Positions 16,340-25,584 are shown, counted from the stretch's first letter. The stretch: DNA of 64,000 nucleotides from Blautia sp. (GCA_017463155.1 JAFTPT010000017.1:1-64000); one strand, 5' to 3'. The notes: a model not told the origin generated them from the sequence alone. Made by a program: numbers and translations.

Positions 16340-17170
16340 TTACGCGATCGAGCTCCCGCAGTATTCGCAGCATCCCTTGTCATCCGGGATCGTGCTGGCC
16401 TGGCAGTGGGGGCAGATCATCGGCTTTTTCGGCGCGTTCGCGGCCGCGGCCTCCTCACGGACGTCCTGCCGGGCCTGCATGAGCGTCTGCCGGATCTCAC
16501 GTCCCATGTTCAGATATTCCTGGTATTCAGGATGATAGGCCTCGCCTCCGCCCGTGCCCGTTGCCTGGACAAGGACGTCAAGAATGCTGCCGACCATGTC
16601 CGCCGTGCTGCCCGGCTTGCGGATTCCTGTTTCCGTCGCCCGCTGTTCCCCTGTATCCACGGAGAAATTGTTCAGCTTGAACTTCATCTCGTCAAAATAG
16701 GGATGATTGACGCGGATGATCATATAGAAGTCATAGGAATACTCATACCGGGGCGGATTGTAGCTGACGCTCTTGCCGTCCTTGTCCGTCCGGTAAAGCT
16801 CGTTCCTGTTCTCGTCAATGTCCAGATCACAGCCGGTCACCTGCGAGAAATCCAGCACGTCCGGATTGTCCTCCTCCAGGTCCTTGGCCTTTGTGACCAT
16901 GAATTTCCTGGCATCCTCATCGATCAGGACCTTGGTGCTGCGGCCGTAGGTCAGCGTGGTATGAAACTGTCTGACTGCGTCTTTGTTCTTTTCACGGTAG
17001 GCAAGCTGCTCCTTGATCTCCTCCAGCGTACTGTGGCGCCTCTCGTTGAACCAAGGGGAAAGCTTTGCCGCGCAGTGCTTGCACAGGTTGGCGTCCTCCA
17101 GCTTACGGTTGCCGAGAAGACCGATCTTTTCTCCACATACGTCACAATACTTCTTATCAAACAATCCCAT
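16340..17170 (-). CDS. DUF4428-type zinc-ribbon protein
   Basis: A 276-residue cytosolic protein of unknown function. The N-terminus holds a Cys4 zinc site typical of DUF4428 (YCDVCGEKIGLLGNRKLEDANLCKHCAAKLSPWF). The middle (about 100-200) is a beta-rich domain with NPPRYEYSYDFYMIIRVNHPYF. The C-terminus is a second zinc ribbon (ICPHCQASTIPDDKGCCEYCGS). Such proteins often carry PH-like domains in Clostridia. It has its own consensus promoter and is divergent from the ABC-2 exporter. Confidence 0.8.
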   Translation of the reverse strand: MGLFDKKYCDVCGEKIGLLGNRKLEDANLCKHCAAKLSPWFNERRHSTLEEIKEQLAYREKNKDAVRQFHTTLTYGRSTKVLIDEDARKFMVTKAKDLEEDNPDVLDFSQVTGCDLDIDENRNELYRTDKDGKSVSYNPPRYEYSYDFYMIIRVNHPYFDEMKFKLNNFSVDTGEQRATETGIRKPGSTADMVGSILDVLVQATGTGGGEAYHPEYQEYLNMGREIRQTLMQARQDVREEAAAANAPKKPMICPHCQASTIPDDKGCCEYCGSSIA

Positions 17171-17251
17171 ATCGCACCTCCTAACTCAGTATGGATCATC
17201 AGTAAAGTACCTCTGTTTACAGTCCGTCCGTAACGACGGCTGTCTCTTATA

Positions 17252-17280
17252 ATTATATGATGCCGGTGTCATAAGGTCAA
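17252..17280 (-). promoter_or_regulatory. Promoter of the DUF4428 gene
   Basis: Minus strand -35 TTGACC (17275-17280), 17-bp spacer, -10 TATAAT (17252-17257): near-consensus. Confidence 0.7.
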
Positions 17281-17330
17281 TCAGATTCAAAAGGAAAATG
17301 AACCTCCACAGCCGGCGCAAGGGGCATTTC

Positions 17331-17359
17331 TTGACGGCCCGGAAAGGGCAGGGTATAAT
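17331..17359 (+). promoter_or_regulatory. Promoter of the ABC-2 exporter operon
   Basis: -35 TTGACG (17331-17336), 17-bp spacer, -10 TATAAT (17354-17359), 25 bp before the ATPase start codon. Confidence 0.7.
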
Positions 17360-17383
17360 AAGCCTCAGAAAAGAGGGTATTAT

Positions 17384-18067
17384 ATGCAATCTACTACAAC
17401 CGTCCCCGGCATCGAGGTGGACAAGATCACCCAGACCTACGGCAAAAAACAGATCCTGAAGGATATCTCCTTCTCGGCACAAAAAGGCTCCTGCGTCGGT
17501 ATCGTCGGTATCAACGGCGGGGGGAAAAGCACGCTTCTGGACATCCTGGCGGGCATCCGCCGTCCCCGTTCCGGCAGCTACCGCATCTTCGGGCAGAACA
17601 TGTTCGAAAACCGTTCCTCCTTCGGGAAATGGATCGGATACCTTCCGCAGGGCAACCCGCTTCTGGAGGATCTGTCCGTCTATGACAACCTGCGTCTCTG
17701 GTACGGGCACAAGGTCACGCCGGAGCTTCCGGTGCTCGAAAAGCTCCAGCTTCTGGAACTGCTGCCCCTCAAGGTACGTGAGCTTTCCGGCGGCATGAAG
17801 CGCCGGCTCTCCATCGCCTGTGCGGTCGCGGAGAACCAGCCTGTGCTGATCCTTGACGAGCCCTCCTCCTCCCTGGACCTGCACCAGAAAAAGATCATCC
17901 GGGATTTCATCTCCGATTACATCGGTGAAGGCGGCATCGTCCTTCTTTCCACACACGACATGCAGGAGATCCGCCTGTGCACGGACCTGTACTATCTGGA
18001 AAACGGCTCCACTGTCCGGCTGACAGCCGACGAGGCGCTCCTGCGCCTGCAGGAGGGAGTACAATGA
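17384..18067 (+). CDS. ABC transporter ATP-binding protein (ABC-2 exporter type)
   Basis: A 227-residue ATPase. Walker A is GINGGGKST (slightly unusual Gly in place of Ala/Ser), Q-loop GYLPQGNPL, signature ELSGGMKRRLSIACA, Walker B VLILDEPSSSLD, and H-loop LLSTHDMQEI. The GMKRR signature is typical of exporters of the CcmA/DrrA group. It overlaps the first permease gene by four bases (ATGA), so the three genes form one operon for an exporter of unknown substrate. GAGGG lies 8 bases before the ATG. Confidence 0.92.
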   Translation: MQSTTTVPGIEVDKITQTYGKKQILKDISFSAQKGSCVGIVGINGGGKSTLLDILAGIRRPRSGSYRIFGQNMFENRSSFGKWIGYLPQGNPLLEDLSVYDNLRLWYGHKVTPELPVLEKLQLLELLPLKVRELSGGMKRRLSIACAVAENQPVLILDEPSSSLDLHQKKIIRDFISDYIGEGGIVLLSTHDMQEIRLCTDLYYLENGSTVRLTADEALLRLQEGVQ

Positions 18068-19299
18068 AGCTTCATCCCATACAGCCTCTTTCTGCCGACC
18101 GTAAGAGCCGGCAGATCTATTTTGAGCTGATCCTGAAAAAAGGCCTGCTCTCGCTGCCGAGATTCCTGCTGGCACTCGCCGTCACGGGCGTGATCCTGCT
18201 CGTCTCGGCCCTGGCCATGTTCGCCATGACCGGGCGCGACCAGCTGAGCACCACCATCCCCGTGGGGATCGTGATCCCGGAGGGCGACATGCTGACCAGC
18301 ATGGGGGCCGGTATGCTCGCCGAGATGGAATCGGTCAAAAGCATCTGCAGCTTTCAGTATCTTTCCGAGGAGCAGGCGGACGCCGCCCTCTCGGACGGAA
18401 CCATCCAGGCCGCCATCTATCTCACCAGGGATCTCTACCAGGACATCAACAGCGGCGTCAATACGCCGATCCGGATCCTGATCCCCCGGGACTCGACCCT
18501 GGGGGTAAGCCTTTTCCGGGATCTGGTGACGGTGGGCGTGTCCATGCTGCAGGTCGGGGAAGCCGCCGTATATTCGCTGGAGGAGACGGCGGACATGTAT
18601 GAGGTCGTCACGCCGGTGCAGACGCTGATGGACGATATGGCCATGGAGTTCGTCTCTCTCGCCATGTCGCGGAATGCCGCCTGGGACAGCACGCTCCTTT
18701 CGGAATACGGCAGCATCACGATGACCGGCTTTTACCTGATCACGGCGATCCTCGCGTTTCTCTCGGTATTCTTCGGGATCGGATTTTCCGGCCTCTATGA
18801 AGCCAGGGAGCTGGCCCTGGAAAAATGCCTCTCCCGCAAGGGCATCGGTGCTGTTTCCCGTTCCCTGGCACGGCTTTTTCCCATGACGGCGGTGCTTTTT
18901 GTGCTGCTAAGCGCGGCCCTGTCCGTGGCGGCCGCCGTTTCGGACCTGGTGACCATGCGCTGGTATCTGCTGCCTGCCCTTTTGCCGGCGGCTTTCTGCC
19001 TTGCCTGTTTTATCCATATGATCCACAGCCTGACGCTACGGACCTCCGGATGCCTTTTTTACCTGCTGGTGACCGTCCTCATGTTCATCATGGGAAGCAG
19101 CCTGTTCCCGGCTTCGTCCCTTCCGCGCATCCTTCGCCCGCTGCCGTCTGTTCTGCCGGTCCATGTGTGGCAGAAGTATCTGTCGGACGTACTCTGGAAC
19201 GGTTTTTCTCTTCGATCCTTTCTGTCCTGCCTCCTGACCGGCCTTGTCATGGCCGGGATCGGAGCCCTTGCACTCAAAAGCCATGAATACAGACAATAA
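18064..19299 (+). CDS. ABC-2 type transporter permease, first subunit
   Basis: A 411-residue permease. One helix at about 35-58 is followed by a large extracytoplasmic domain (60-215) beginning TIPVGIVIPEGDMLTSMGAGML, and then five or six helices from about 225 to the end. This is the ABC2_membrane_3 / YhgE-like arrangement. The start overlaps the stop of the ATPase gene (ATGA) and has AGGAGG eight bases upstream. The second permease begins inside its last codons. Confidence 0.85.
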   Translation: MKLHPIQPLSADRKSRQIYFELILKKGLLSLPRFLLALAVTGVILLVSALAMFAMTGRDQLSTTIPVGIVIPEGDMLTSMGAGMLAEMESVKSICSFQYLSEEQADAALSDGTIQAAIYLTRDLYQDINSGVNTPIRILIPRDSTLGVSLFRDLVTVGVSMLQVGEAAVYSLEETADMYEVVTPVQTLMDDMAMEFVSLAMSRNAAWDSTLLSEYGSITMTGFYLITAILAFLSVFFGIGFSGLYEARELALEKCLSRKGIGAVSRSLARLFPMTAVLFVLLSAALSVAAAVSDLVTMRWYLLPALLPAAFCLACFIHMIHSLTLRTSGCLFYLLVTVLMFIMGSSLFPASSLPRILRPLPSVLPVHVWQKYLSDVLWNGFSLRSFLSCLLTGLVMAGIGALALKSHEYRQ

Positions 19300-20362
19300 G
19301 ATCTGGGGCACAAGATTTCTTCTGCTCCTCAAAAGACAATTGAAAAAACCGGGGATCTATCTTCTGGCCGCCTGCTTTGTGTTTCTGCTGTATCTGTTCC
19401 AGAACGTCGTCTTCCCCTCCTTTGAGAGCCGGAGCGCCGGCATCGTGATCGACGGGTCGAAAAGCGGCGCCTCCATTCTCTCCTACCTCAAAAAGACCGA
19501 GGGACCCTATGCGTTCGTGGAGATCAGCTCCCGGGAGGAGCTTACGGAGGAGGTCGGCTCCGGCCGCCTCGACTGCGGTTTTGTGATCCGGGATTCCCTG
19601 GATCAGGTGGTCTCCCTCTCAAAGATCGAGCAGGTGGCGGAATACTATGCCTCCCCCTCGACCATGCGCGGGGCGGTCCTTAAGGAAAAGGTGTTCTCCG
19701 CGATCCTTCGCCAGGTGGCCGAACAGGTGCTGACGGATATTTCCGGGAACGGCAGCCTGTTTGCCGAAAAAGGCCAAGCGCTGACCGGGGATCTCCTTGC
19801 TTCCTACCACGATATTCTCGAGAGCGGCAATACGCTCCAGGTTGTCTTTGAGACCGTCGATGTCAGTGGAGATGCCGGGGCAAAAGAAGACGGCAGTACC
19901 CCTGCCGTCCGTTTCTATGCGCTCATTTCCACGCTCCTGTTCGCGGCGGCGATCCTCTTCGGCCGCAGCCGTTTCCAGGATGAGACCCGCGTGATCGGTT
20001 CCTCCCTCCGCGGCGGGGAGAGGTTCCTGTGGCGGTTCCTGCTGGTGCTCGCTCCCATGCTCCCGATCACCCTGGTGCTCTGGCTCATGTGGGCGTATTA
20101 CCTTATGAAAAACGGGCTTTTCACCGCCGGCATCCTGCTGTCGACGCTTTTGGCCCTCTGTGTGTACGCAGTCTTCTGTTCACTCTGGACCTGCCTTTAT
20201 ACAAAGCTGTTCCGGAAGGAAGAATTCTATCTGGTCAGTGTTCCCTGCGTGCTGGTGCTCGCCATCACAAGCTGCGGGGCATTTATAAAAGCCACCTCAT
20301 TCCTCCCTGTTCTGGGAGTCCTGAAGTGGCTCTTTCCTGTCAGTTATATGCGCCCGTGGTAA
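19283..20362 (+). CDS. ABC-2 type transporter permease, second subunit
   Basis: A 359-residue permease of the same design: helix at about 20-38, an extracytoplasmic domain (SAGIVIDGSKSGASILSYLKKTEG onward, with EEVGSGRLDCGFVI), and helices from about 215 on. It starts within the end of the first permease (17-bp overlap) and has no clear ribosome-binding site, so coupled translation is likely. It ends with PVSYMRPW, apparently lacking the last helix of its paralogue, and its 3' end overlaps the convergent GGDEF gene by 19 bp. Confidence 0.82.
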   Translation: MNTDNKIWGTRFLLLLKRQLKKPGIYLLAACFVFLLYLFQNVVFPSFESRSAGIVIDGSKSGASILSYLKKTEGPYAFVEISSREELTEEVGSGRLDCGFVIRDSLDQVVSLSKIEQVAEYYASPSTMRGAVLKEKVFSAILRQVAEQVLTDISGNGSLFAEKGQALTGDLLASYHDILESGNTLQVVFETVDVSGDAGAKEDGSTPAVRFYALISTLLFAAAILFGRSRFQDETRVIGSSLRGGERFLWRFLLVLAPMLPITLVLWLMWAYYLMKNGLFTAGILLSTLLALCVYAVFCSLWTCLYTKLFRKEEFYLVSVPCVLVLAITSCGAFIKATSFLPVLGVLKWLFPVSYMRPW

Positions 20363-23157
20363 CGGGCCTTGTCCTTCAGCATTTCCATATCTGACTGCCG
20401 GAGTCCCTCCTCAAAGTCGAAGGAGTCCTCCTGCATCTCACAGATCCCGTACGCAAAAGTCACCGGGTATTCTTCAATGGACAGCCTCGAGGCCTCCTTG
20501 CGGAGGTCTTCCATTCTTCTCCGGGCTTCGTCCTGGCTGATGCCGGGCACGATCACCAGAAATTCATCCCCGCCCATCCGGATCAGGGAATCGGTCTCTC
20601 CCGCAAAATATCTGCGAAGCAAGGCCGTCATGGTCAGCAGCAGCTGGTCGCCCTGCTTGTGTCCGTAGTTGTCGTTGATCTTCTTGAGGTTGTTGACATC
20701 CACGGAGATGAACTGTAGCGGGAATTCGACGCCCGGAAGAACATCCGCATCCCAGAATTCAAGGAAATTACGGTTGTAGAGGCCGGTCAGGTAATCCTTG
20801 TAGGCCATCTCCTGGAGATGCTCTTTTTCCTCCTGCTCATACTGCATGCGCAGCTGTCTCTGCAGCTTGTGCGCACGTCGTTTGACGATCGCGAAGACCA
20901 GCAGCGTCAGCAGCAGCAGACCCAGTGCGCTCAGCAGTATCCGCATCCCGGTGCGCTCGTACCATTTGCTCACCTTCGTGAACGGAAGTGTCAGCTCCTG
21001 CAGGGTCTCGCCCGTCCCGGGATCCTGGATCCCGTAGTGGAACACATAATCCCCGCCGCTCAGGTTGGTATAGCTGATCGGCGTAAGGTCCGAAAGCTTC
21101 CGGACCGTCTTTTCCTTTTCGAAGCCCTCCAGGTAGAAGAATACCTGCGGGTTCTCCGGCGTATAGGTAAGTACATGGGCGTTGATGCCGATCCTCCGGG
21201 TCTCTGCCCCGACCGTGATCTCCTGCCCTTCCGATATGTAAGCACGCTCGCCGTCCTGATCCACGCTGTCCACGGACAGCTGGAAGTGCTGCGCGGCCGC
21301 GTCTTCATTCTCTGTGTGCAGCGTAAATACGCCGCCCGATCCGCAGATATAAAGCAGGCCGTGCTCCTCGTCAAGGTACTGGTAGGCATTGGCCGTCGCC
21401 TCGAAGGGAAGGCCGTCCCTGTGGCCGAACATGGTGTAGGCAAGGCCCTCCTCGGAGAGTAGATCCTCCTGCCTCGTCTCCACGATCCCGACGCCTGTCA
21501 ATATCCAGACATAGCCGTTGTCCAGCAGGATAAAATCAAGGATATTGCTGGACGGGAAATCCTCGACCGTCGTAACGTTTCCGTCAGGATCCAGAAGAGT
21601 CAGGGCGTTGCCGGTCACCATCCAGATGCCGTATTCCGGGCTCTTCAGGAACCGCATGATCACGTTGGAGGTAAGTCCCGTATCGGAATTGACGACCTTT
21701 TCCACCTCGCCGTCCTTCACAATGTAAAGGCCGTAGCCGTCCGTTCCGAGATACGTCGTCCCGTCCTCATCCACAAAGGCTGTCAGCACACGGCTGGTCA
21801 GCACGGAAGGATCGTTCAGCACATTCTCGACCTTGTCTCCGTCGATCAGGTAGGCACCCGCGTCCGTGCCGGCCAGAAGCTTGTCCCCGGCCGGGACGAT
21901 GCAGCGGAAATTATCCGAACCGATCTCCGGATATTCTTTGGAGGTATAGGATTTCCATGTGCCGTCGCTCTGATAGCACAGCGCGCCTTTTCCCTTGGTG
22001 CAGATCCACAGGCTGCCGTCGGCGTCCTCATAAATACAGCGGATACGCACGGATTCCAGCTCTTTGAATTCCGGAAGTGAAAGGATCTCATAGGTGTCGG
22101 CATCCAGGATGATCAGGCCGTCGTCATGTCCGATAAACAGCCTGCCGTCCTTCATATGGACGGCGTTGACGACCAGGGTGTCAAGCCCCGCGATCTGGCT
22201 GATGTTCTCGAACCTTCCCCTGCAGACCTCAAGCACGCCCTGCCTGGAGGAGACGAACCACATGCTGCCTTCGCTGTCCTCGATCATAAGATCGACGGAA
22301 TTGTCTACCTGCATCCGCTGGATCCGGAGTTCTCCGTCCTCAAGGACCGCGATCCCGTTGTCCGCGCAGATCCAGAGGACACCGTTCTCCTTGCTGTACA
22401 GGTCGTTGAGGCAATTCAGGCCGCCGGCGGAGATGATCTCCTGTTCCTCAAAGCCGGCGCTGCATTTCAGGATATCGCTGCCCATGGTCCCGAGGTAGAA
22501 ACCGTCACTGGCCGCATCCGGCTCGATGCTCCGGATGTTGCCGTTGTTCTCGCCCAGATCGATCTTTTCACACGTCTCCCCGTCATAGGAGAAGACATTG
22601 CCGTCGCGGGCCACCAGCAGCAGCCGTCCGTCGGAAGCAAAGGTAATGTGCCTTACAAAACAGCCGGAAAGCTCCGGGATCGACAGCATCTGTGCCGTTT
22701 CATCCCTGAAGCAGCCGATCCCGTTCTCGGTTCCGAACCAGATCGTTCCTTCATTATCCTCCCCGATGCACTCCACATCCCAGCGGGTCCCTTCCTTTAC
22801 GCCCGGCACCTGCACAAAGGAGCCGTTCTCGTAGCGGAAAAGGCCCTGGTCGGAGGAAGCCGCCCAGAATCCCCCTTCGCTGTCGCAGAACAGATCGGAA
22901 ATATTCGCGAGCCTGCCCTGTTCCCAGGGTTCAAAGTTCTTGCCGTCATAGCGCACGACCCCGCCGTAGCCGCCGATCCAGATATAGCCGTCCGCCGACT
23001 GGGCGATCGCCTTGGAGGAGGTCGACAGCAGGCCGTTCTCAAAGGTGAACAGCTTCTGTACGTTTCCGTCACTGTATAATTCACTGTCATTCGCCTGCGC
23101 CGTGACCGGGACCATGCACAGGACCAGCAGGCACAGGAATGCAAATAATCGTTTCAT
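20344..23157 (-). CDS. Beta-propeller sensor diguanylate cyclase (GGDEF)
   Basis: About 937 residues. A signal peptide (MKRLFAFLCLLVLCMVPVTAQA) leads into two seven-bladed propellers of Reg_prop repeats (KAIAQSADGYIWIGGYGGV, GEDNEGTIWFGTENGIG, CIYEDADGSLWICTKGKGAL and more). A Y_Y_Y domain follows (about 640-730), then one transmembrane helix (AGTG-free stretch MRILLSALGLLLLTLLVFAIV), a short coiled coil and a C-terminal GGDEF domain with the exact motif RMGGDEFLVIVPG. It should make cyclic di-GMP in response to an external ligand. The inhibitory I-site position five residues before the motif reads GETD rather than RxxD, so product inhibition may be lost. The ATG at 23157 has GAGG 9 bases upstream and gives the best signal peptide. 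Confidence 0.9.
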   Translation of the reverse strand: MKRLFAFLCLLVLCMVPVTAQANDSELYSDGNVQKLFTFENGLLSTSSKAIAQSADGYIWIGGYGGVVRYDGKNFEPWEQGRLANISDLFCDSEGGFWAASSDQGLFRYENGSFVQVPGVKEGTRWDVECIGEDNEGTIWFGTENGIGCFRDETAQMLSIPELSGCFVRHITFASDGRLLLVARDGNVFSYDGETCEKIDLGENNGNIRSIEPDAASDGFYLGTMGSDILKCSAGFEEQEIISAGGLNCLNDLYSKENGVLWICADNGIAVLEDGELRIQRMQVDNSVDLMIEDSEGSMWFVSSRQGVLEVCRGRFENISQIAGLDTLVVNAVHMKDGRLFIGHDDGLIILDADTYEILSLPEFKELESVRIRCIYEDADGSLWICTKGKGALCYQSDGTWKSYTSKEYPEIGSDNFRCIVPAGDKLLAGTDAGAYLIDGDKVENVLNDPSVLTSRVLTAFVDEDGTTYLGTDGYGLYIVKDGEVEKVVNSDTGLTSNVIMRFLKSPEYGIWMVTGNALTLLDPDGNVTTVEDFPSSNILDFILLDNGYVWILTGVGIVETRQEDLLSEEGLAYTMFGHRDGLPFEATANAYQYLDEEHGLLYICGSGGVFTLHTENEDAAAQHFQLSVDSVDQDGERAYISEGQEITVGAETRRIGINAHVLTYTPENPQVFFYLEGFEKEKTVRKLSDLTPISYTNLSGGDYVFHYGIQDPGTGETLQELTLPFTKVSKWYERTGMRILLSALGLLLLTLLVFAIVKRRAHKLQRQLRMQYEQEEKEHLQEMAYKDYLTGLYNRNFLEFWDADVLPGVEFPLQFISVDVNNLKKINDNYGHKQGDQLLLTMTALLRRYFAGETDSLIRMGGDEFLVIVPGISQDEARRRMEDLRKEASRLSIEEYPVTFAYGICEMQEDSFDFEEGLRQSDMEMLKDKARYHGRI

Positions 23158-23172
23158 CTTCATCAGCCTCAT

Positions 23173-23236
23173 CGGTTAAAATCGAATACACGATAGTATA
23201 CATATCTATTTTAACCGAATTCGACAAATGAATCAA
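23173..23236 (-). promoter_or_regulatory. Promoter and flanking inverted repeat of the GGDEF gene
   Basis: Minus strand -35 TTGATT (23231-23236), 17-bp spacer, -10 TAAAAT (23208-23213). A 10-bp inverted repeat, CGGTTAAAAT (23173-23182) and ATTTTAACCG (23208-23217), brackets the start region and overlaps the -10, as an operator would. Confidence 0.55.
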
Positions 23237-23261
23237 GATTAACGAAAAAAGAATTGCCGGA

Positions 23262-24665
23262 TTACTGAACTTTTTCGGCAGACAGCTCATGCAGCGTCGC
23301 CCGCACGACGTAGATCGTGATCAAAAAGGTCAGGAAATCCGATACGGGCATGGAATAAAGGACGCCGTCCAGGCCGAAGAACCGGGGCAGAAGGATCGCA
23401 AAGCCCACGCCGAACACAAGCTCCCGGAAGAGGGAGATCAACGTGGAGGCCAGAGCCTTTCCCAGCGCCTGCAGGTAGATGAAAGTTCCCTTGTTGACGG
23501 TGGCCAGGACCATCATGCACAGGTAGATGCGGAAGGAACGGATGGCAAATTCCGTATAATAGATGCTCTCATTCCCGGCACCGAACAGGGAGATCAGCTG
23601 CTTCGGGAAGATCTCCACGATCAGAAGCGCCGCGAAGCCGACCAGGGCTTCCAGCTTCAGCAGCAGGATAAACAGCTCTCTGGCGCGGTCGCGCCTGCCG
23701 GCGCCGATGTTGTAGCCGGCCACGGGGATGCACCCGGCCGCCATGCCGACGGAGATCGAGATTACGATCTGGAAGAATTTCATGACGATCCCGACGACCG
23801 CCATGGGGATCTGCGCCAGCTCTTCCTGTCCGAAGGCCGGATCCAGGGCCCCGTATTTGCGGATCATATTGTTGATGGCCGCCATGGCAGCCACCAGCGA
23901 GATCTGGGACAGAAAGCTGGTGACGCCGAGCGGGATAAAACGGCGGACCAGGTCACCCCGCAGTGCAAAATCCCTTCTCCCGAGCGACACTGCTTTCATG
24001 TGGCAGACATACCAGACGGCCATCACCGCGGTCAGCACCTGGCCAAGCACGGTCGCCACGGCCGCTCCCATCATCCCCCACTTGAAGCCGAAGATGAAGA
24101 TCGGGTCAAAAATGATGTTGAACACGGCACCGGCCACGGTGGAGACCATGGCAAAGCGCGGGCTTCCGTCGGACCGGATGACGGGATTCATCGCCTGGCC
24201 GAACATGTAGAACGGCAGTCCGAGCGTGATATAAAAGAAATATTCCCTGGAATGGTGCAGGGTCTCCGCATTGACCGTCCCGCCGAACATGGCCAGGATC
24301 GGCTCACGGAAGACAAGGTACAGGACCGTAAGCAGGAGGCCGGAAGCGACCGTTAAAAGCACGGCGTTCCCCACGGTACCGGACGCGTCCTCCTTCCGTC
24401 CCTGCCCGAGCAGGATGCTCACGTACGCGCAGGCCCCGTCGCCGATCATCACGGCGATGGCCAGGGCGATGACCGTGAGCGGGAATACGACGGTGTTGGC
24501 CGCGTTTCCGTAGGAGCCCAGATAGGATGCGTTGGCGATAAAGATCTGGTCGACAATGTTGTAGAGCGCCGCCACCAGCAGCGAGATGATGCAGGGGACC
24601 GCATACTTTCGCATCAGGCGGCTGACCGGCTCTGTTTCAAGAAATGAATTTGTTTTCTGTTCCAT
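23262..24665 (-). CDS. MATE family efflux transporter
   Basis: A 467-residue twelve-helix transporter, starting MEQKTNSFLETEPVSRLMRKYAVPCIISLLVAALYNIVDQIFIAN. This N-terminus is typical of the Clostridial MepA-like MATE branch, as is the central RSDGSPRFAMVSTVAGAVFNIIFDPIFIFGF. It shares only family-level similarity with the MATE at 7.7-9.1 kb. GGAGG lies 8 bases before the ATG at 24665; a GTG nine bases earlier is the alternative. The leader contains a strong hairpin followed by seven U, see separate entry. Confidence 0.92.
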   Translation of the reverse strand: MEQKTNSFLETEPVSRLMRKYAVPCIISLLVAALYNIVDQIFIANASYLGSYGNAANTVVFPLTVIALAIAVMIGDGACAYVSILLGQGRKEDASGTVGNAVLLTVASGLLLTVLYLVFREPILAMFGGTVNAETLHHSREYFFYITLGLPFYMFGQAMNPVIRSDGSPRFAMVSTVAGAVFNIIFDPIFIFGFKWGMMGAAVATVLGQVLTAVMAVWYVCHMKAVSLGRRDFALRGDLVRRFIPLGVTSFLSQISLVAAMAAINNMIRKYGALDPAFGQEELAQIPMAVVGIVMKFFQIVISISVGMAAGCIPVAGYNIGAGRRDRARELFILLLKLEALVGFAALLIVEIFPKQLISLFGAGNESIYYTEFAIRSFRIYLCMMVLATVNKGTFIYLQALGKALASTLISLFRELVFGVGFAILLPRFFGLDGVLYSMPVSDFLTFLITIYVVRATLHELSAEKVQ

Positions 24666-24695
24666 GGGAACCACCTCCGATTATTATAAAGGGAT

Positions 24696-24749
24696 AAAAA
24701 AAGAAGCGGGCTGCACACTGCCGGACTTACGCAATGTGCTGCTCGCTTC
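24696..24749 (-). terminator. Terminator-like hairpin in the MATE leader (possible attenuator)
   Basis: On the minus strand GAAGCG...CGCTTC (24744-24749 with 24703-24708) continues inward with GC/GC and GCACA/TGTGC pairs, then seven T residues (24696-24702). It lies 47 bp past the ZIP stop codon and about 35 bp before the MATE start. It either terminates the long iron operon or attenuates MATE expression. Confidence 0.75.
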
Positions 24750-24756
24750 GATGCTT

Positions 24757-24785
24757 ATTTTAATACGTGGATCTTGAAATTTCAA
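24757..24785 (-). promoter_or_regulatory. Possible promoter of the MATE gene
   Basis: Minus strand -35 TTGAAA (24780-24785), 17-bp spacer, -10 TAAAAT (24757-24762). The predicted RNA would start right at the hairpin at 24749. The -35 lies in a 14-bp palindrome, CTTGAAATTTCAAG (24773-24786). Confidence 0.5.
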
Positions 24786-24796
24786 GCGTTTTTTTA

Positions 24797-25579
24797 TTAT
24801 CCCAGCGCCACGTCAAGGGCCATCATGAGTGTGAATCCGACCGCGAACATCACAACGCCGATGTTGGAATGTTCTCCGGCGGACATTTCGGGGATCAGTT
24901 CTTCCACCACCACGTACATCATGGCTCCGGCGGCAAAACTCAGAAGATACGGCATCGCCGGCACCACAAGGCCTGCTGCCACAATGGTGAGGAGCGCGCC
25001 GATGGGCTCCACGGCCCCCGACAGAGCGCCGGCCGCGAACGCCTGGCCGCGGCTTCGCCCTTCCGCATGCAGCGGCATGGAGATGATCGCGCCCTCCGGA
25101 AAGTTCTGGATCGCGATACCGAGGGACAGCGCAAGCGCACCTCCGGCCGTGATCTGGGCCGACCCTGTCAGGTAGCCGGCGTAGACGACGCCGACCGCCA
25201 TGCCTTCCGGGATATTGTGGAGCGTCACGGCCAGCACCATCATGGTCGTCCGGGCGAGACGGCTCTTCGGCCCCTCTGCTTTTTCGGAGTTCAGATGCAG
25301 GTGCGGGATCACCGTGTCCAGAAGCAGCAGGAACAGGATCCCGAGCCAGAAGCCCGCCGCCGCGGGGGCGAACGAAAGCTTTCCCATGGACTCCGTCTGC
25401 TCCATGGCAGGGATCAGAAGGCTCCAGATGGACGCTGCCACCATGACGCCGCTCGCAAACCCCGTCAGCGCCTTCTGGACGGTGGCGCCCAGCTCCTTTT
25501 TCATAAAGAACACGCAGGCCGAACCGGCCGCTGTCCCGGCAAAGGGGATCATAAGTCCCCAGAAAGTTTCCATATTCAT
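24797..25579 (-). CDS. ZIP family divalent metal transporter (GufA/ZupT type)
   Basis: A 260-residue, eight-helix ZIP protein. The metal sites are in helix 4 (AVTLHNIPEGMAVGVVYAG) and helix 5 (IAIQNFPEGAIISMPLHAEGRSR). A short His-containing segment (HLHLNSEKAEGPKSR) sits in the variable loop. ZIP proteins move Zn2+, Fe2+ or Mn2+ into the cytosol. It is the last gene of the long iron/redox operon, five bases after the ATPase gene, which suggests that iron or manganese is the physiological metal here. AAGGA lies 8-9 bases before the ATG. Confidence 0.92.
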   Translation of the reverse strand: MNMETFWGLMIPFAGTAAGSACVFFMKKELGATVQKALTGFASGVMVAASIWSLLIPAMEQTESMGKLSFAPAAAGFWLGILFLLLLDTVIPHLHLNSEKAEGPKSRLARTTMMVLAVTLHNIPEGMAVGVVYAGYLTGSAQITAGGALALSLGIAIQNFPEGAIISMPLHAEGRSRGQAFAAGALSGAVEPIGALLTIVAAGLVVPAMPYLLSFAAGAMMYVVVEELIPEMSAGEHSNIGVVMFAVGFTLMMALDVALG

Positions 25580-25584
25580 TTCTC

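Noticed and set aside
17186..18175. Leftward frame of 329 codons over the ABC ATPase
   Set aside because: The opposite strand encodes a complete ABC ATPase with all motifs; the frame also crosses the divergent promoter region.
24773..24795. Plus-strand terminator (palindrome CTTGAAATTTCAAG followed by T7)
   Set aside because: No rightward gene precedes it; the palindrome is A/T-rich and better explained by the -35 region of the leftward MATE promoter.
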